Source: Opisthocomus hoazin (taxonomy: Eukaryota > Chordata > Aves > Opisthocomiformes > Opisthocomidae). From it: 64,000 nucleotides of DNA. Below are positions 50,906 through 64,000 of the stretch, in pieces. Each line of letters opens with the position of its first letter. The stretch's first letter is position 1. The notes beneath the pieces were generated by a model. It saw only the letters and a program-made list of their open reading frames with translations. It was not told the origin of the DNA and searched no databases. The position numbers and the translations under genes were made by a program. The DNA lies in assembly GCF_030867145.1 (NCBI RefSeq), contig NC_134418.1:59867682-59931681 (forward strand), written 5' to 3'.

Positions 50906-53900
50906 ATGATTTAATCTGCATTATTGCCTTTCTAGTGTATATTTGTAGTAAATGGGATGGCTGGATTACTCGGAAAGCCCTTGGTGACAGGATTTGGAAG
51001 AGTGAATTAAGTAGAAAATATATGCCAGAGCTTAAGCTGAGCTCTTAATTGTATTGCTTCTATCAGCTGAGATTGATGCGTAGCTGTCCCCTTACTTTGG
51101 TGCAAGCTTGCAGTGTTTGCAACCCTGACTTACGGAAAGGCTGCATAGCAATATAGTGAAGTAGCAAAAAAAACCCCCTTTCTCCTTATTGTTTGCTTCA
51201 CTGTATAGGACAAGCTATTGGGGAGCTCAGAGTCTTTGGTTTTGCTCCCACAGTTATTGCTGATCCATATGGTGGAAGTAGGAAGAGCACCAGGGTCTCT
51301 GTTCAAGTATGTTACATTGATCAGTGAAATTGTTAAGAAAGAAATAGACGTATTTAATAAGCATGAGTATTTTCTTATGTCTCAAACCAGATCACATTAT
51401 TTCATATTTACTGGGAGCCAAGAACTGAGGGAATCCTTGAACTCAACAAAAGAAGGGCATCTGTGTACATGATAGATCCTTTCTTTCCTCCAGGAAAATT
51501 TGTGATCTGTAAGATGCCTGAATTTTGCAAAGGGGATAACCCTTTAAAAAAGTAAACTGGACTGATGCACTCCATGAGAGAATACAAAAATACAGATAGC
51601 TGTTCTCAGATAGAGAGGTGAAACAATTTCAGTTGCAGAACTCATTGCTTGCATTTTAAAGTGACGAAGCAGAAGAGCTGGTAAGGCTGGTAGATATTAA
51701 AATTTGGCTTTCTAAAATAAAGATTATTTTTTAAAGAGGAGATACAGCAGGTGGCTTCAAATAAGTGGTACTATTTTTAGCCTACTGATTTTGTGATACT
51801 AATGGATGGCATCTGAATTAAGGAAAACTTACTAGTTTACCTTTCTGGTTTTGTTCCCCACTTCTCAGTTTAACTACATGTATGGTAATAAATTGGTTCT
51901 CTTAAGTCAGGTACTATGGACATTAGCAATAATTATGGGGAGAGTTTTCAAAAGCTTCCAGTAGTTCTCAGCCACTGTTAAAATCAAAAGGGAAATTAGA
52001 GAGAATTGTGCCACAGTTTAGTGTGTTTGTATATCCCAATTGTTGTGCGTCCTGTGCCTGGAGAACTAATGATTCCTAATTTTTTCCTAGTTTTTTCCAA
52101 CATTAAATAAAATGTTTTCTTCAAATATTTTTTTCAGTTCCATTTTATATCTCTAGATTGATAATAGATGCAGCGTCTTACGGGCACAGACAGTTGGCTC
52201 AGCCAGCAGCCAAAATCAATCTCTTTTAGTCACTGGAAACACTGTGGAGTGTGGGCTTTCTCCTTCTGCTGCTTCTTTCACGGCTCCAGCCTCCACACGG
52301 CCTCATGGCTGATCAGAAGCTCTTTGTTTGTGCATATATGTGACTATGTTGGTTGAGAGTGCAGGGGCTCATTTTGCAAAATGGGGCTAGTAAGTTCCTG
52401 TAGCACATCCTTGGAGATCTGCGTCTTGTCTGGAGTTGTGTAGGAGAGGCAAGAGTAGGAACACAGAACAAGTCAGTGACAGACTACACTGACAGCGTAG
52501 AAAGCTATGGGATAGATTTGTTGTCCTGCATTGTTATATAAACATCGTATGTATTGACTGTAATGGCAGGGCAGGGAAGCAGCCCCATTCCTTAATTTGG
52601 AACATATCACTTCAACACATACGTAATTTTTCCTTCTGCTCCGCCTGAGGCAAGAGCTGGTAGTGTGAATTACTGTATGAACTGAAGGAAAGACAAAAAG
52701 CTATTGGTGATGTCTCTCGGTCTTTACGCACACTGTTCCCCTTTCTCTCTTTAATGCCCTGAGGGTGACTGCTGCAGAGTACAATTGCTTGATTCCGTGC
52801 ATTGAGAGAGAGGATCTGACTCGCCACCCTGCGCTTGTTTGTTCTCTGCCCTCTTGGCAGTGACAGAAACCAAGCAGAGGTCATGCGAGTGCAGCCAGAA
52901 CATCACAGCAGTGCCGGGAGCGCAGATACGTTACACTGGGCTCCTTTCATGCCTTCTCTGTGAACAGAGGTCAGAGTACCAGATGTCATGGAATTAATTT
53001 GTGATTTTATGGTGACGCTTCTGAATGGCACACACTGAGGAATCCCATCTGAGGCTGGAAACACAGTATGTTGTGCTTTCAGGGCGGGTGGGAAGGGCTG
53101 ATCATGGATGGTTGAATGAAGGTGCGAACGAAAGAGTATTGGTGAGAGTGGCTTTGTCTGGGGCAAAGCAGTTATGGGCATGATCCTAGAAAACCCTGCA
53201 CCTTCTGTTTGTATGACACAAGCCAGGTGTCAACCAGGGAGACCTAAGTTCAGCAGTCACACAAGGAAATGTTGAAGACATGTTCCCTAGTAAAAAAACC
53301 TGACACCCTAGAGAGTTAGGTGTGTCATCTTGTATACTTCTGTTTGTGTGTTTGCATTGAAATGTATACTTGCTGGGATGCCTCGTCTCCCTAGTATTGT
53401 TTAGGTTGAAGTATAGTTATTGTGCTTGCACTTTGATGCCAACAGGCCCAGCTACATACTAAGTGTTATGGGTTTATGTAAAAAAATCCTGAGAACTTAG
53501 TTTCATTGCTGAGTACGGATGGGGTACAGCAAGGCCTCGTACAGGAGTTGTAATGTATGCTATAACTTGTACAGTTGGACACTACCAGTGTTGATGTGAC
53601 AACTGAAATAAAAACATGTGATCATTCAGTGGGCTGCGGCCATATTAGTGGTGCTGGCCGTTTTAGACTTTGTAGAGATACGGAATTGAGGGATATTCTA
53701 GAAAGCAGTTACATTCTTTCTGATAATGTTTAATTAAATGTCACAAAATCTGTTTGCCTTTCTGCATATTCCATCAACTTGCTCGCTTGCAGACTGATGC
53801 ATGCAGTTCCAAGGCTGTCTTCTGTTGTGTTTCCAGTGAATAAATTTTCAGCTTATAGCAGATATTTTCTTAGTCCTTAAGTATATGATACTGTGTTTGG

Positions 53901-55733
53901 ATTGTTAAATTCCATTCCATCTGTATGTCCCATATGTTCAGCCCTCCTACTGTTCCAGTTTGTTTGTGGTCACCTTTCTTCACTATGTGAAGGAAAGGAC
54001 ATGAGATACTAGTGAAGGATTCTTACTGATAGCTCCGCAGTTGTGGTGACAGTTTGTACAGTTGTGTATTGCTGAAGACCTTTTCTCTCACTCTCTTTGG
54101 GTAGCCCAGTGCAGGATTAATTGCAGTGTTTGTGCAGCAGGGGAGGACCAAATTTAAATGTCTCCTGACACAGGAGAATAATTCATGCTCTAAAAGGTTT
54201 CTTACATCCTTGTAGTGGATGAGCTACAGCACAGGTTAATGGGGAAGTTTCCCAGGCTCAAGTGTTTTAAAATGGAAGAGAAGGCAAGCAGAGCATTCTG
54301 GATTTTCCTGGGCATGTTAGTCGAGGTACAAATAGCTTCAGTTGTTTCAAAAAGAGGTCAGTAGATGAAATTATTGAGAAACAGGGAAAAGAGGTTTGAT
54401 GCTGTTTTTCATGGCTCAATTTTTTTTTTGTTTGCACTTACAACTTGACAGTTTAGAAGCAGCTTCCAAATATACTTGCTCTTAAACAAAAGCATGGCTG
54501 AAAGCGGGAGAAGCTATGTTAAGAGTGGTTTCTTTTCCAAATCCTTCTCTGGGCAAGCATGCCATTGCTGTTCAAGTTGTCTCCTCTCCTGCTGCCTGTG
54601 TGTTTGTCATGGTTAGGGATTGGAAAGTGAAACTCTGACACTGTTGCCTTTGGGTAAAACTTAAGCAATGTTTTTCAGATAGTGGAAAAAATTCAGTTAT
54701 ATTCTTCAGATAAATTGTTTTTTCTATGTAGTGTTGCACTTTTGTGCTGCAAAATGTTGATTTTCTCTGCTAGCTTAGATTCAAATTGCAGTGCAGGCAG
54801 GGAGGTGTCGAACTTGATTTGGCAGTTTGATGCTGCACAGGTTCTCCTTTATACATGCTCAAGTTTTTACCTCTGCTCTACCAGGGTACCTTCTTTACAT
54901 TGGTGTTTTTAGCAGGAATTAATCACCTCTGGTTAGCAGCTGAGATGCACCTTCTTTGCATCATTAGAATAAACTGTCAAGTGCAGTGCGGAGTTACTCC
55001 TTTTGAAGATGAAGCCTTTTAGGCAATGTTGAGAAAACTTCCTTTTTTTGTGCTTTAGCCTTTGTTTCCATCACAAGTTTGTTGGAACACATGTTACTTG
55101 ATCTCCTTCTATCCTTGATTTTAATACTGGTGATGAGAAGTCTGCTATCAGGAGAGTGGTCAGGCAGCATTCGGAGCCCTCAGTCTGACAGAGGTCTGCT
55201 TTATTCAGTTTGTGCCTTAACACATTGCTGTTGTGTAATGTGCCCAAAGCAACACTGTTCCATCAAGATCCTGCGGCGCTCTTAAAGGCAGAGCTCTCCA
55301 TAGTCGTGTTATCTTCCAGTTGATCAAGCCACATGTAGTGGGTTTTGCCTGGAATGCTGGAGTTGAGAGTCCGTGGGTTGCAGAGGTGCCTTTTGAGATT
55401 CCATGTAGGGCGATTGTTCCGTGGGAAGCAGCTAAACTTGTTTAAATCGGTTTTACTGCTGGCACTCAATAGTGAAAACAAAGTGCTTTCTTCTCTCTTA
55501 TAACAGTGTCCAGCTGGACATGGAAACTTACCTAGTATTCATATTTTTATGATTAAATGGCTGCTTTGTGCTGCTTATATACCTTGTGCCTTGAAACCCT
55601 TCTGGGGCTGAGCAGAAAGTAGGAAAATACTTTTCCTACATAAGCAGGAGTTGCAGTTGCTGGCCCAAGTTAAAATGATGGGTGAATGCAGAAAGTCAAA
55701 CCAAATCCAGTTCTCTGGGCATGGTGGTTGTTG

Positions 55734-55804
55734 ATTTTGTTGTTGTTGTTTGTGGTTGGTTTTTTTATTTTTTTATTTTATTTTTTTTAAATTATTTTTT
55801 TTAT
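55734..55804 (+). repeat. T-rich low-complexity tract
   Basis: TTG units (TGTTGTTGTTGTT) pass into T-runs broken by single A or G. It is a simple, probably length-variable tract in intron. Confidence 0.85.
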
Positions 55805-58800
55805 GTGGGACCCTGTTTGGAAACCGAGATGTGACATGAAGACATGACATGATTTTTCAGATCATTCTGGTGTTGCCAGGGCTTTCTTAGAAACGGTGTG
55901 GAGGTACTGTCCTCCTTGATAACGACTATCTACAAGTAAATAAGGTGGGACCATAAAAACAGCTGCTCTGCTTTTATGGATAAGGGAGAAAATGAGATTA
56001 TCTGGTGGGCATGTGCACTCTCTCTTGCAAGTCATCTTCAATCACCCTCCTTCCTACTGCTCTTCCAGGATGCAAAGACTGACTGACTGCAAGAGCACAG
56101 CTATGCAGCAGAAGGATCTTAGTGAGGCAGCGTCATTTGCTTTTTATAGCTTTTCTCTTAGGGAGCCATCTGTATGTACTACAACTACATGTCCACATCC
56201 CTCCAAGAAATTTTCTAATCCTTGTTTTCCTGATAGGTGTTGACAGGAGGGATCAGCTATTAGTGTTTGTGCAACCCAGAGAAGTGTAGCAGTAGGCAAA
56301 GGTAATGGACTTACCAGGATCTATAGTTTATGGAAATAATGTTGTTCAAATTGCCAAATGCAAATTTTTATTCCTGATTTTATTGCCATGTGAGCGTTTT
56401 ATGTGATCTAGGTGATATTGCTCATACTGTTGGTCAAGCTGAAATTATATGAGAAGATTAAGCTCTGTCATAGCGAACTGGAAATCTTACAATATAGTTC
56501 TGTTTCTTCAGTACATTTATTCTTAAAACAAGTTTAACACCCTCAAATTAAATTGCAGCGTTAGCATTATATATATCTCCAGCACAAGTCCAGCAAAGGT
56601 GTTGGCAGCAAAACCTCCCCAGACTGCCACGTCACATTAAGCAACTGTGATTTGAAGGGGCACCTTTACAGAAGTGAAGAGCATTTTGCCTACATGTTTA
56701 GTCAAGCCACCGATGTCCCTTTTGAGAGTGACAAATAATAGAGGTGCTTTTGCTGCTGTCTGGAAACTAGAGAAAGGGTCAGCAGTCTGTTTCATTTAGA
56801 CAAGCAGATGGTTTGTAGCTGCTTTTTTTCACTGTCAAACTGTGGAACTTTTGTGTAGGAATAAAAGCTTCAGGTAAATGGCTTCATGACCATTTGTTGC
56901 CTCTGGTTTGTTCCATGTCACTTTTGTTTGAAAAGAAATAGAGATGACGGTTTTGTTTGCTTTGCCCCCTGCCAAGTAGTGTTATTGCAGAAATGATGAA
57001 TTGATGTCAACTCCTGCAAATCTTACTTTTATTGGAAATTAGAAAGATATCTTGTACTATAAAAATAGCTAACAAAGCATTGGTTAATTTTGACATAAGT
57101 AAAAATTTGGCTTAATTTGTGAATAACCTTGTGTAGTCTACATCAGGGGCGTATACAGTAGCTTCTAGAGTTAATAAGGAGCAATGCGCTGCAAGACAAA
57201 ACGCAAGGCTGAATGACCTTATTGTCTGGAACAGACAGCTTTTCAAAGCTGTGGTCCACAGACCTTCTGGTGCCTCTGGAAGCTGCTCTGACAGGTCCAC
57301 AGAACCATTTTTATTACATAATTTGAATTTTTTAGTTCTGGGCAGTTAGTGTAGTACACAGAAAATGTTGAGGGTTGACAGTGGCTAAAGACACTGTTGT
57401 GTTTAGAGACTTTTCTCTATTGCACGGACTACAAGGTGCAAAATGGTAAGAGTTTTGTTCAGTATTTACTGAATATGTGTCTTGTAATTTGGCTTTGTGT
57501 ATCTGGATTGCTGATAGTAATTGTACATGGGTACTGGAAAATGATTTTGATACCTGTCTAATTGGTGTTTTGGCTTTGTTTATTTTCCCCACATCTCCAA
57601 AAAAACAGGGTATGCCAAGGCACGCATGCACACAGCTGGTATGCTTTTTGATGTTATGCTTTTGTTTCTGTTGACAAAGTAGTGCTGATCTCTGTACACT
57701 CTCGGCTGCATCTTTGAAGTGAGGAGTTACTAGGCTGTTAAATAACTCTTACTAAACCTACCACAGCCCCTCTTGTGTCCCCTTCTTCCCTCCATTCCTC
57801 CAATACTAGGTGCAGTGACTATTAGAAGATGATTTATTTCATGCATTAACATACGCCGTATATATGTGTATTTGCCATTACAGAGTTCATAGTTCTAAGT
57901 CGGATTTGATCTGGGGAGAGGTGTGATAGGCTATACAATCACATTATATTAGGGTTAGGATTTTGGATACCTGGGCTCTGCTTCTGGCATGTTGTTAAAC
58001 TGCAGTGAATCACTTCCTACCTTTTCAAGCTAGAATTCGTTCATATGTATGGTACCAGTTTCTTTGTAAATGGGTTTGGACATCTTACTGTGGGGGAACC
58101 CGAAGAGAGAACCAGGAATGAGGATTTGGCGAAGGTAAGAGGGGATAAAGCTATTGTAGAATTTGCTGGTGAAAGTTCTGTGTACACTTGCAGCAGATTG
58201 GGAGTGTGTCACAATTTGTGTTCACTCTTTTCTGTGCTTCTGTTTTTGGGTGGGTTTTTTTGTGTGTTTTTTTTTTTTCTTCCTTAAAGTAGGAGAGCCA
58301 GATTAAACTGTTTGGCCCAAATTTGTGTATAAAATTGGTGATGTTCGCTTAGTGTGCCTCTCTGTCCAAACTGGTTCAGTCTTTTCATGCCTCCCTCATC
58401 CTCCACATGTGTTCGTTTCTCTGTGAAGCAACGAGAATGGTTCTCTGAGTAGAGTCCATTGAAACAGCCCGGGATGTGGCTGCTTGTGTAGCTGGTATAG
58501 AAGATTCTGGGACTCTGTCTCTGTAGGCTACAAGCAGAGCTAGGAGCTGCGACTGCTTTCTGCAGAGGAAATGCTGAGCCTTCAGAGTATCATGCTGTGT
58601 TGACAAGCCTACCTGTTTGTGTTTCCTGGCTCTGCACTCTTCATGCTCTCAGCTACTCAAATCAATTGTGTAGGCAATGTAATTGCTCGCTTGTTACTAA
58701 GGAAAAAGACTAGCTCAGATCCTTTGTTTGCTGTATCAAATGCCTGAATTAGAAGTTACAACTTCACTGCTTGTAGCTGAAATAAGTGAGCATTTGTGTA

Positions 58801-61800
58801 TCGGTTTCATGATGAATTTCATGTATGCTCTGTTTTGTGGGTTGTTTCTGTCTGTGTGTTTTTTTGGTTTTGAGGTTTTTTTAAACTTCTGCTTTTAATG
58901 GAATCAGTAGCTTCAGAAAAAGAATAAAAAGTCTTGGTGGGGCTGCACCTGAAGCTCAGGTAGGGTGGTTTGGGATGAATGAGATCACTGCAGTGGCAGG
59001 AGGGAGGAGCGCTGGGTGAGGTCTTCCTGTCTTCTGGGATAGGAAGCTGCTAGCCCTGGGCAGCAAGACAGACCTGGAAAATGACCCATTTGCAATACTT
59101 TTTCCAGACACTTTGCTTCACCCCAGCTTGAAGCACAACATGCTGTCTTTGCCTTCATACTTTTTCTTACTTGCAGGCCAGAATGAGAAGACTTTGTCTT
59201 TGCGTTGTCAAGCTGGCTAAGAGAGATGATTAGCGTACTGATGCAGGATGTGGAATTCAGGTTTCGGTTTTTTTCAGTTCTCATTTTCATTTTGTACTTT
59301 TTCTGCTGCTTGTGGTTGTGTTTTAAGACCATACTGTTTTCATACACTGCTACAGCACCACTTACATATTTTTTGGATGGTTTTAAAAAAAGAAACTGAC
59401 TTCAGGCAGAGAAGCTGCAGTGGAGAGGACTGAGCCAGAGATGGAATGGTATTGCTGAAGAGAACAAGGCTGGATAGGAAAACTAGAGGGACACAGAGCA
59501 CGTCAAGGAGTTCAGAAGTGAAGGCAGGGAAGAGGCCCAAGGAGAGGTGTGTGCAGCACAATTTCTTGGTCGTCTTTTTCAGTCTTTTGGGCTCAGGGAG
59601 AGCAGAGAAAGAGGACAATGAAACAAAGACCAACAGAGAGCGTAAAGAAGAGTAGAAGAGAAGGGATAGGATCTGCGCAAGATGCATGTGCCAAAGTGAC
59701 AGTGAATGGAGATGTCTTGTTACTTCAACTCTGTAGGCTTTGTAAATGTTCTAGGTGGTGTGCTATTTACCTTAGAGGTCTTTGATTTTTATATGGGGAA
59801 AAAGGTACTGGTTTTAGGAAGTTAACTAGTTCTCATAGAAACAAAAACTTTAAACTCAAAGTTTTTATTGAAGAATTTGAGTGACTGCTATGTATAAGTT
59901 TTGCATGCTTTAAAAAAAACTGCTCAAAATGAAGTGTTTTGTTTAGACAGCAAGACCTGAGTTTGGAGAGTTTCACTGTGAACTTGGAAAGAGTTAAATT
60001 TATTTTATCTAGGCTTGAGGGGAGTCGTTCAAAAGTTGGAGCAGGGGAAATAGGGTCTAATTTATCCTCCTTTTTCTGTTTTCCAGTATATCAATTTCTG
60101 TGGACCAGAGGAGTGGGACTTCAGTCTTTAGAGACTCTTGCTCAAAGCTGATTGGCAGTGCTTACAATTGCACCACCAGAAAGCAATAAAATAAATACAT
60201 AGAGCAACAGTAACAGAAAGCAGATGTCTTGCTTTTGCAATTAAAGAACTGGAGAAAGCAAGAAGAAAATAATGGCAATTGACTGTGCATTTTGGGGGGG
60301 AAGGAGTATATATGTCTTGCTTACTTGTCAGGCAAAATGGAAAACCCCATACTGGTGAAAATGTAAGGTACTATGGCTGTTAATGTATCTTGCTTTGAAA
60401 ATTGAAGTTATATGTGCTTAATTTTTCATTAGAAAGCATCATGCTAAGTGTCCTGCAAGATAGAGCAAGACAGGTTTTCTTATTGTATTCTCAGGTCTAT
60501 TTTTCTACGTTGGGTGATTCTATAAAATCGGTTGTGTCTTTGATTCAGCTGAGTGAAATGTGTGGAAGCTGGGGTCTTTTTTTCTTCCGTGTGTGCATTT
60601 TGTATCGGAAGGGAAAAGGTATTACTGAGACAGCTATCTGTGAAATTTAGTTTAATGTTTTTAAAAAGCTGCACATAAAATGGAAGTAGATTTGACGTCT
60701 TTTAGTCTATATTCAGTCTATATCTGAATGTCGCTGTGAACCAAAATGGTAATTGTCACCTATGCAGCGTCTTCATTTGCTGACTGTAGTACGTGGAGTT
60801 TTCCTGCTGGTAATGTCTCAAGGCAAACAATAAATGGGCTTTAGGAGAATGCATTCTTTGTAATTATTAGCATAAATATGTAAATGTGTATGTATGCTTT
60901 GAGCAGTTTGCCTTTCCCGTGGTCACTGCGTATGTTTAGTCACATGAAAATGAAATGCCGTAACAGTTCATGCTGGGAAAGGAAAGTTATTGGAACTGGG
61001 TTGAATGAGAGAAGGAACAGAGCAGACTTCTGGTACCTTCCTTTCCTGTGATACTGGTCCAGGCAAAAGCTGGAGAGTTGAGAGGATGTCCTGTTTGTTT
61101 TGTTTGAAAGAATGCTAACTGACATTTTAAAGCAGAGTATGCATTAGTGGCATGAAGGGAAGAAGAAAACTCTGTGAAACTTCATTTTAATTTCTGTTTT
61201 GGTGCCCTTTCTCTGTCGGGGCTACTTAAAAACAAACAAGCAACAAAACCTGCAACAAAGTCCTTCGTGCTCTGGCACAGGCATTAAGCTCCTTTTTGCC
61301 ATGGCGTAAAAAGAAAAAAAAGACTTTGGCATAAAATACTTTAACAAAGCAGTGAGTATGATGACTTTTGAAATACCTCTGAGTGCATCTGAGCACAGAG
61401 TGCTGCAGAGGAAGTGCTTAGGGAAAAATTGCTTGTCTGAGGTTTTAGAGTCAGTTAGGAACTTGTTAGTGCTGCTTTTTATATGTACAAAGCTGAGAAG
61501 TCCTGTGTTTCCCTGATTGTATTTCTGGATGTGGAATGGTACACTTCGTCTTGTCCGGATCGCTGCTGTGCTTGTCAGTGGAAGACTGTACCTTGCTTTC
61601 CCGTGCTGTGCTGGCTTGAATCACACAGAAGGAAATCTTGTCCTGTGAATAACCTGCAGTATATTGCCACAGAAGAAACACCAAAGTGCCCATAGGAATC
61701 CTGATAGTCATCTTGCTAACGCTGTGTGCAGAGTTCTTGTGGCAGCTCAAAGCAAGGGCAGGTGGGAGGTTTTCACACTGCCTAAATACAGGGCTCAGGA

Positions 61801-63489
61801 AAAAAAGAAGAAGAAAAAAAAAAGTCTTGCGAGGAAGCTCTGGCTCTGAACTCTGACAATTTTGATGTGCTTTTGCTAGTGCATTTCTATCGTTGGGGTG
61901 GAGTTGAAATTAGGCGGCTGCGCTATAGTTGCTTCTTACACAAGTGTTGCATGTATCCACACATGGACATACACTGATTTATGCACGTGACACATTAACC
62001 AACCTTTTACTGCTTGGCCTGTGGCTGTCGTACTTTTGGTTGAAAACTGGTGCCCAGTTACTGAAGAACGTCAGCTGAGATGAAAAATTTGTTATGTGAA
62101 GTAGTGTCTGATCACTCTAAAATTAAGCTCCTCTCTCTCACACGTTTTCTAGTATTTGCATGAGTATTTACCCCAGCTGTATGGTGCCATATCCCTAGCA
62201 ACGAAGAATTGTTTTCCTCCATGCAGACGAGACTGGGAATAAGATATGTGCAGCTTGAAACACTTCTTGATCAATCCATTTCTGAAAACTGCCTGTGAAC
62301 TTTACAAGTAGGGCAACAGTACAAGTAGTGCTACGCATTCTACTCTTAAATACGTATAATCATTATAGAGAGAAATTTGAACATGTCTGTTCGTGAATAG
62401 AAAACCTATGGCTGAGAAAGTACTAGTATGCAAGGTGGTTTTTTTTGTAAGGCTGTAATACTCCAGAAGAATGTTTTACTATTCTCCTGCAAATTATTGT
62501 TTAAAACAGAAAAGTATCAAGATTTTACAAGCTCTGCCCCAGATCCAGTGATCATTTATAGTCAGGCTAAATGGTCTTATTAGATGTCTGTGGAGGATTA
62601 AGACTGTTTTTCTCTGTAGAGTGTTTTGTAGATAATGAGGCAAACTTCCACCTTTTTATTACTCATTGTAATAATTTAATGAATGTAAATGAAATGTTCC
62701 AGACTTAACTGAGGTGATGGGTATGCCATCTCACCCTCTCCCCATGTGTTTCAGATGTGAAGAGATTTGCTTTCTGGTTACAAGCAAGCAGAACAAAACT
62801 GTCTTGGGCATATCTGCAGAAGGGCTGCAAGATAAGCAGGATATGTGTCCTGTGTTACTTCTGGTTCTAACAGCAAAAATAGAGAGATTTTTGCTGAACA
62901 CTTTCAACTTTTTTAGGCTATGAAGGAGTTTATTTCAGAATTGTTAAGAGAATCCAAAATTAATCCTGGGAGAGGTGTAAGTCTCCTCATGAACATCTGT
63001 CTTCTGATAGTGGGGATTACTGAGAGCATTCCTGTACGCTTCATCCCCATAGCAGGCTGTGTTTGTGCAAGTGTGCGCCTTTCTAGGACAGGGTTGTAGG
63101 GCATTAGGTCAGTGGTCTGCCTAGCTCGATATTTTGTCTCAAGTAATGAAAGCAGAGCTTTTCCAAGCAAGGAAGCATTTAAGCAGCAAAGCATGCATAT
63201 GGTGATCTTTTCCCTATTATGATCTCACAATGAGCAACAGTGTAAAAACTTCCTGAGCCAGTATCAAAATCATTTTGATAGCTATGTATCCTCCATGAAT
63301 TTATCTAATCTTTTTTTCTGAATGCCATTAAGCTTTTGATTTCCACAGCATCCTGTGATAGAGAGTTTGTGATTCCATCGTGAACCTTTTTCTCTTAATG
63401 GATCTTGTCCATTGTTCCTGTTTCATCAGCTGCTCAAAAGGCAACCGGACACAGATTTCTGTTTTGGGGGGTATGGAGAGGACTGAGCA

Positions 63490-64000
63490 GCAGTTTTTCA
63501 ACACGGTCTCCCATAACATCCTCCTAGGGAAGCTCAGGTAGTGTGGGCTGGATGAGTGGTCGGTGAGGTGGATTGGGAACTGGCTGAATGGTGGAACTCA
63601 GAGGGTTGTCATCAGCGGCGCTGACTCTAGTTGGAGGCCGGTAACTAGTGGTGTCCCTCAGGGGTCAGTACTGGGCCCAGTCTTGTTTAACTTCTTCATG
63701 AACGAACTGGATGAAGAGTTAGAATGTACCCTCAGCAAGTTTGCTGATGACACCAAACTGGGAGGAGTGGTAGATACACCAGAAGGCTGTGCTGCCATTC
63801 AGCATGACCTGGATAGGCTGGAAAGTTGGGCAGAGAGGAACCTGATAAGGTTCAACAAGGGCAAGTGCAGGGTCCTGCACCTGGGGAGGAACAACCCCAT
63901 GCATCAGTACAGGCTTGGGGCGGACGTGCTGGAGAGCAGCTCTGCGGAGAGGGACCTGGGTGTCCTGGTAGACGACAGGTTGACCATGAGCCAGCAGTGT
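63490..64000 (+). mobile_element. CR1 LINE, reverse-transcriptase region (continues past window)
   Basis: One frame reads through CR1 ORF2 reverse transcriptase. Recognisable in order are [36 protein letters not shown] with the catalytic FADD at 63740-63751, a RFNKGKC segment, and [16 protein letters not shown] at the edge. Only one stop (TAG, 63539-63541) breaks this frame. From 63542 to the end it is open. The element starts in the middle of the enzyme, so it is 5' truncated. The high similarity of motifs to a functional enzyme suggests a relatively recent insertion compared with the other copies here. The 3' tail lies outside the window. Confidence 0.95.

Larger units (their letters stand above)
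43556..63489. other. Intron 1 segment, no gene recognised
   Basis: About 20 kb of AT-rich intron. Structured items are the palindrome and hairpin at 44235-44273, the palindrome cluster at 50835-50905 and T-rich tracts at 55734-55804 and 58250-58280. Two stretches (46261-46510 and 47591-47800) look like conserved non-coding elements. A plus-strand open frame of 136 codons (45126-45536) shows no domain. No tetraspanin exon, tRNA or named mobile element was found. Confidence 0.5.
5578..64000 (+). other. TSPAN5: TSPAN5 intron 1 (5' part, continues beyond the window)
   Basis: A textbook donor, GTAAGT, begins at 5578 directly after the TGG codon. No downstream sequence encodes the continuation of transmembrane segment 1 (expected around GIGLWAW) or any other tetraspanin exon, so I read the rest of the window as intron. 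A first intron of tens of kilobases fits TSPAN5 in other vertebrates. The plus strand is visibly rich in G and T with many T-runs, as expected of a sense-strand intron. An unrecognised nested or antisense gene cannot be excluded. Confidence 0.85.

Noticed and set aside
1..64000. CRISPR arrays, operons, phage, defence or biosynthetic clusters
   Set aside because: No spaced direct repeats, no closely packed co-oriented genes and no bacterial signals. The spliced exon, CpG island and CR1 copies show vertebrate DNA.

Overview
The window looks like nuclear DNA from a bird. The main evidence is four pieces of CR1 LINE, one carrying the diagnostic avian 3' tail (tandem ATTCTATG octamers on the minus strand). 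A long terminal repeat of a type I associate with birds is also present, repeats are otherwise sparse, and one strong CpG island sits in AT-rich surroundings. I cannot name the species. The LTR leans me away from chicken-like birds, but only weakly.

Only one protein-coding exon is supported. At 5497-5577 (+) lie the first 27 codons of tetraspanin-5 (TSPAN5), beginning MSGKHYKGPEVSCC and ending in the first transmembrane segment, followed at once by a GTAAGT splice donor. A CpG-island promoter with GC boxes and an inverted CCAAT box (about 4240-5915) precedes it, with at least two short upstream reading frames. One of these overlaps the TSPAN5 start codon in another frame.

Layout: 1-4240 is upstream intergenic DNA with no recognisable gene. 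4240-5915 is the CpG island, promoter, 5' UTR and exon 1. 5578-64000 is all read as the 5' part of TSPAN5 intron 1. Exon 2, which should continue the first transmembrane segment with a sequence like FLGITFLGIGLW, was not found, so the intron probably runs past the window. The intron holds a solo LTR (16166-17270, minus), CR1 fragments at 21005-21165 (+), 34254-34445 (-), 43195-43555 (+) and 63490-64000 (+, cut by the window edge), an older unnamed interspersed repeat (20876-21005), and several microsatellites and low-complexity tracts.

There is no multi-gene system here. I found no operon, CRISPR array, defence locus or gene cluster. The less ordinary observations are the uORF overlapping the TSPAN5 start, a 14-bp higher-order period inside a TG array next to an 18-bp AT palindrome, a cluster of palindromes with Z-DNA-prone sequence at 50835-50905, two perfect short hairpins, a tandem ~49-bp module inside the LTR, and three stretches that read like conserved non-coding elements. 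All non-coding function is inference from one sequence.
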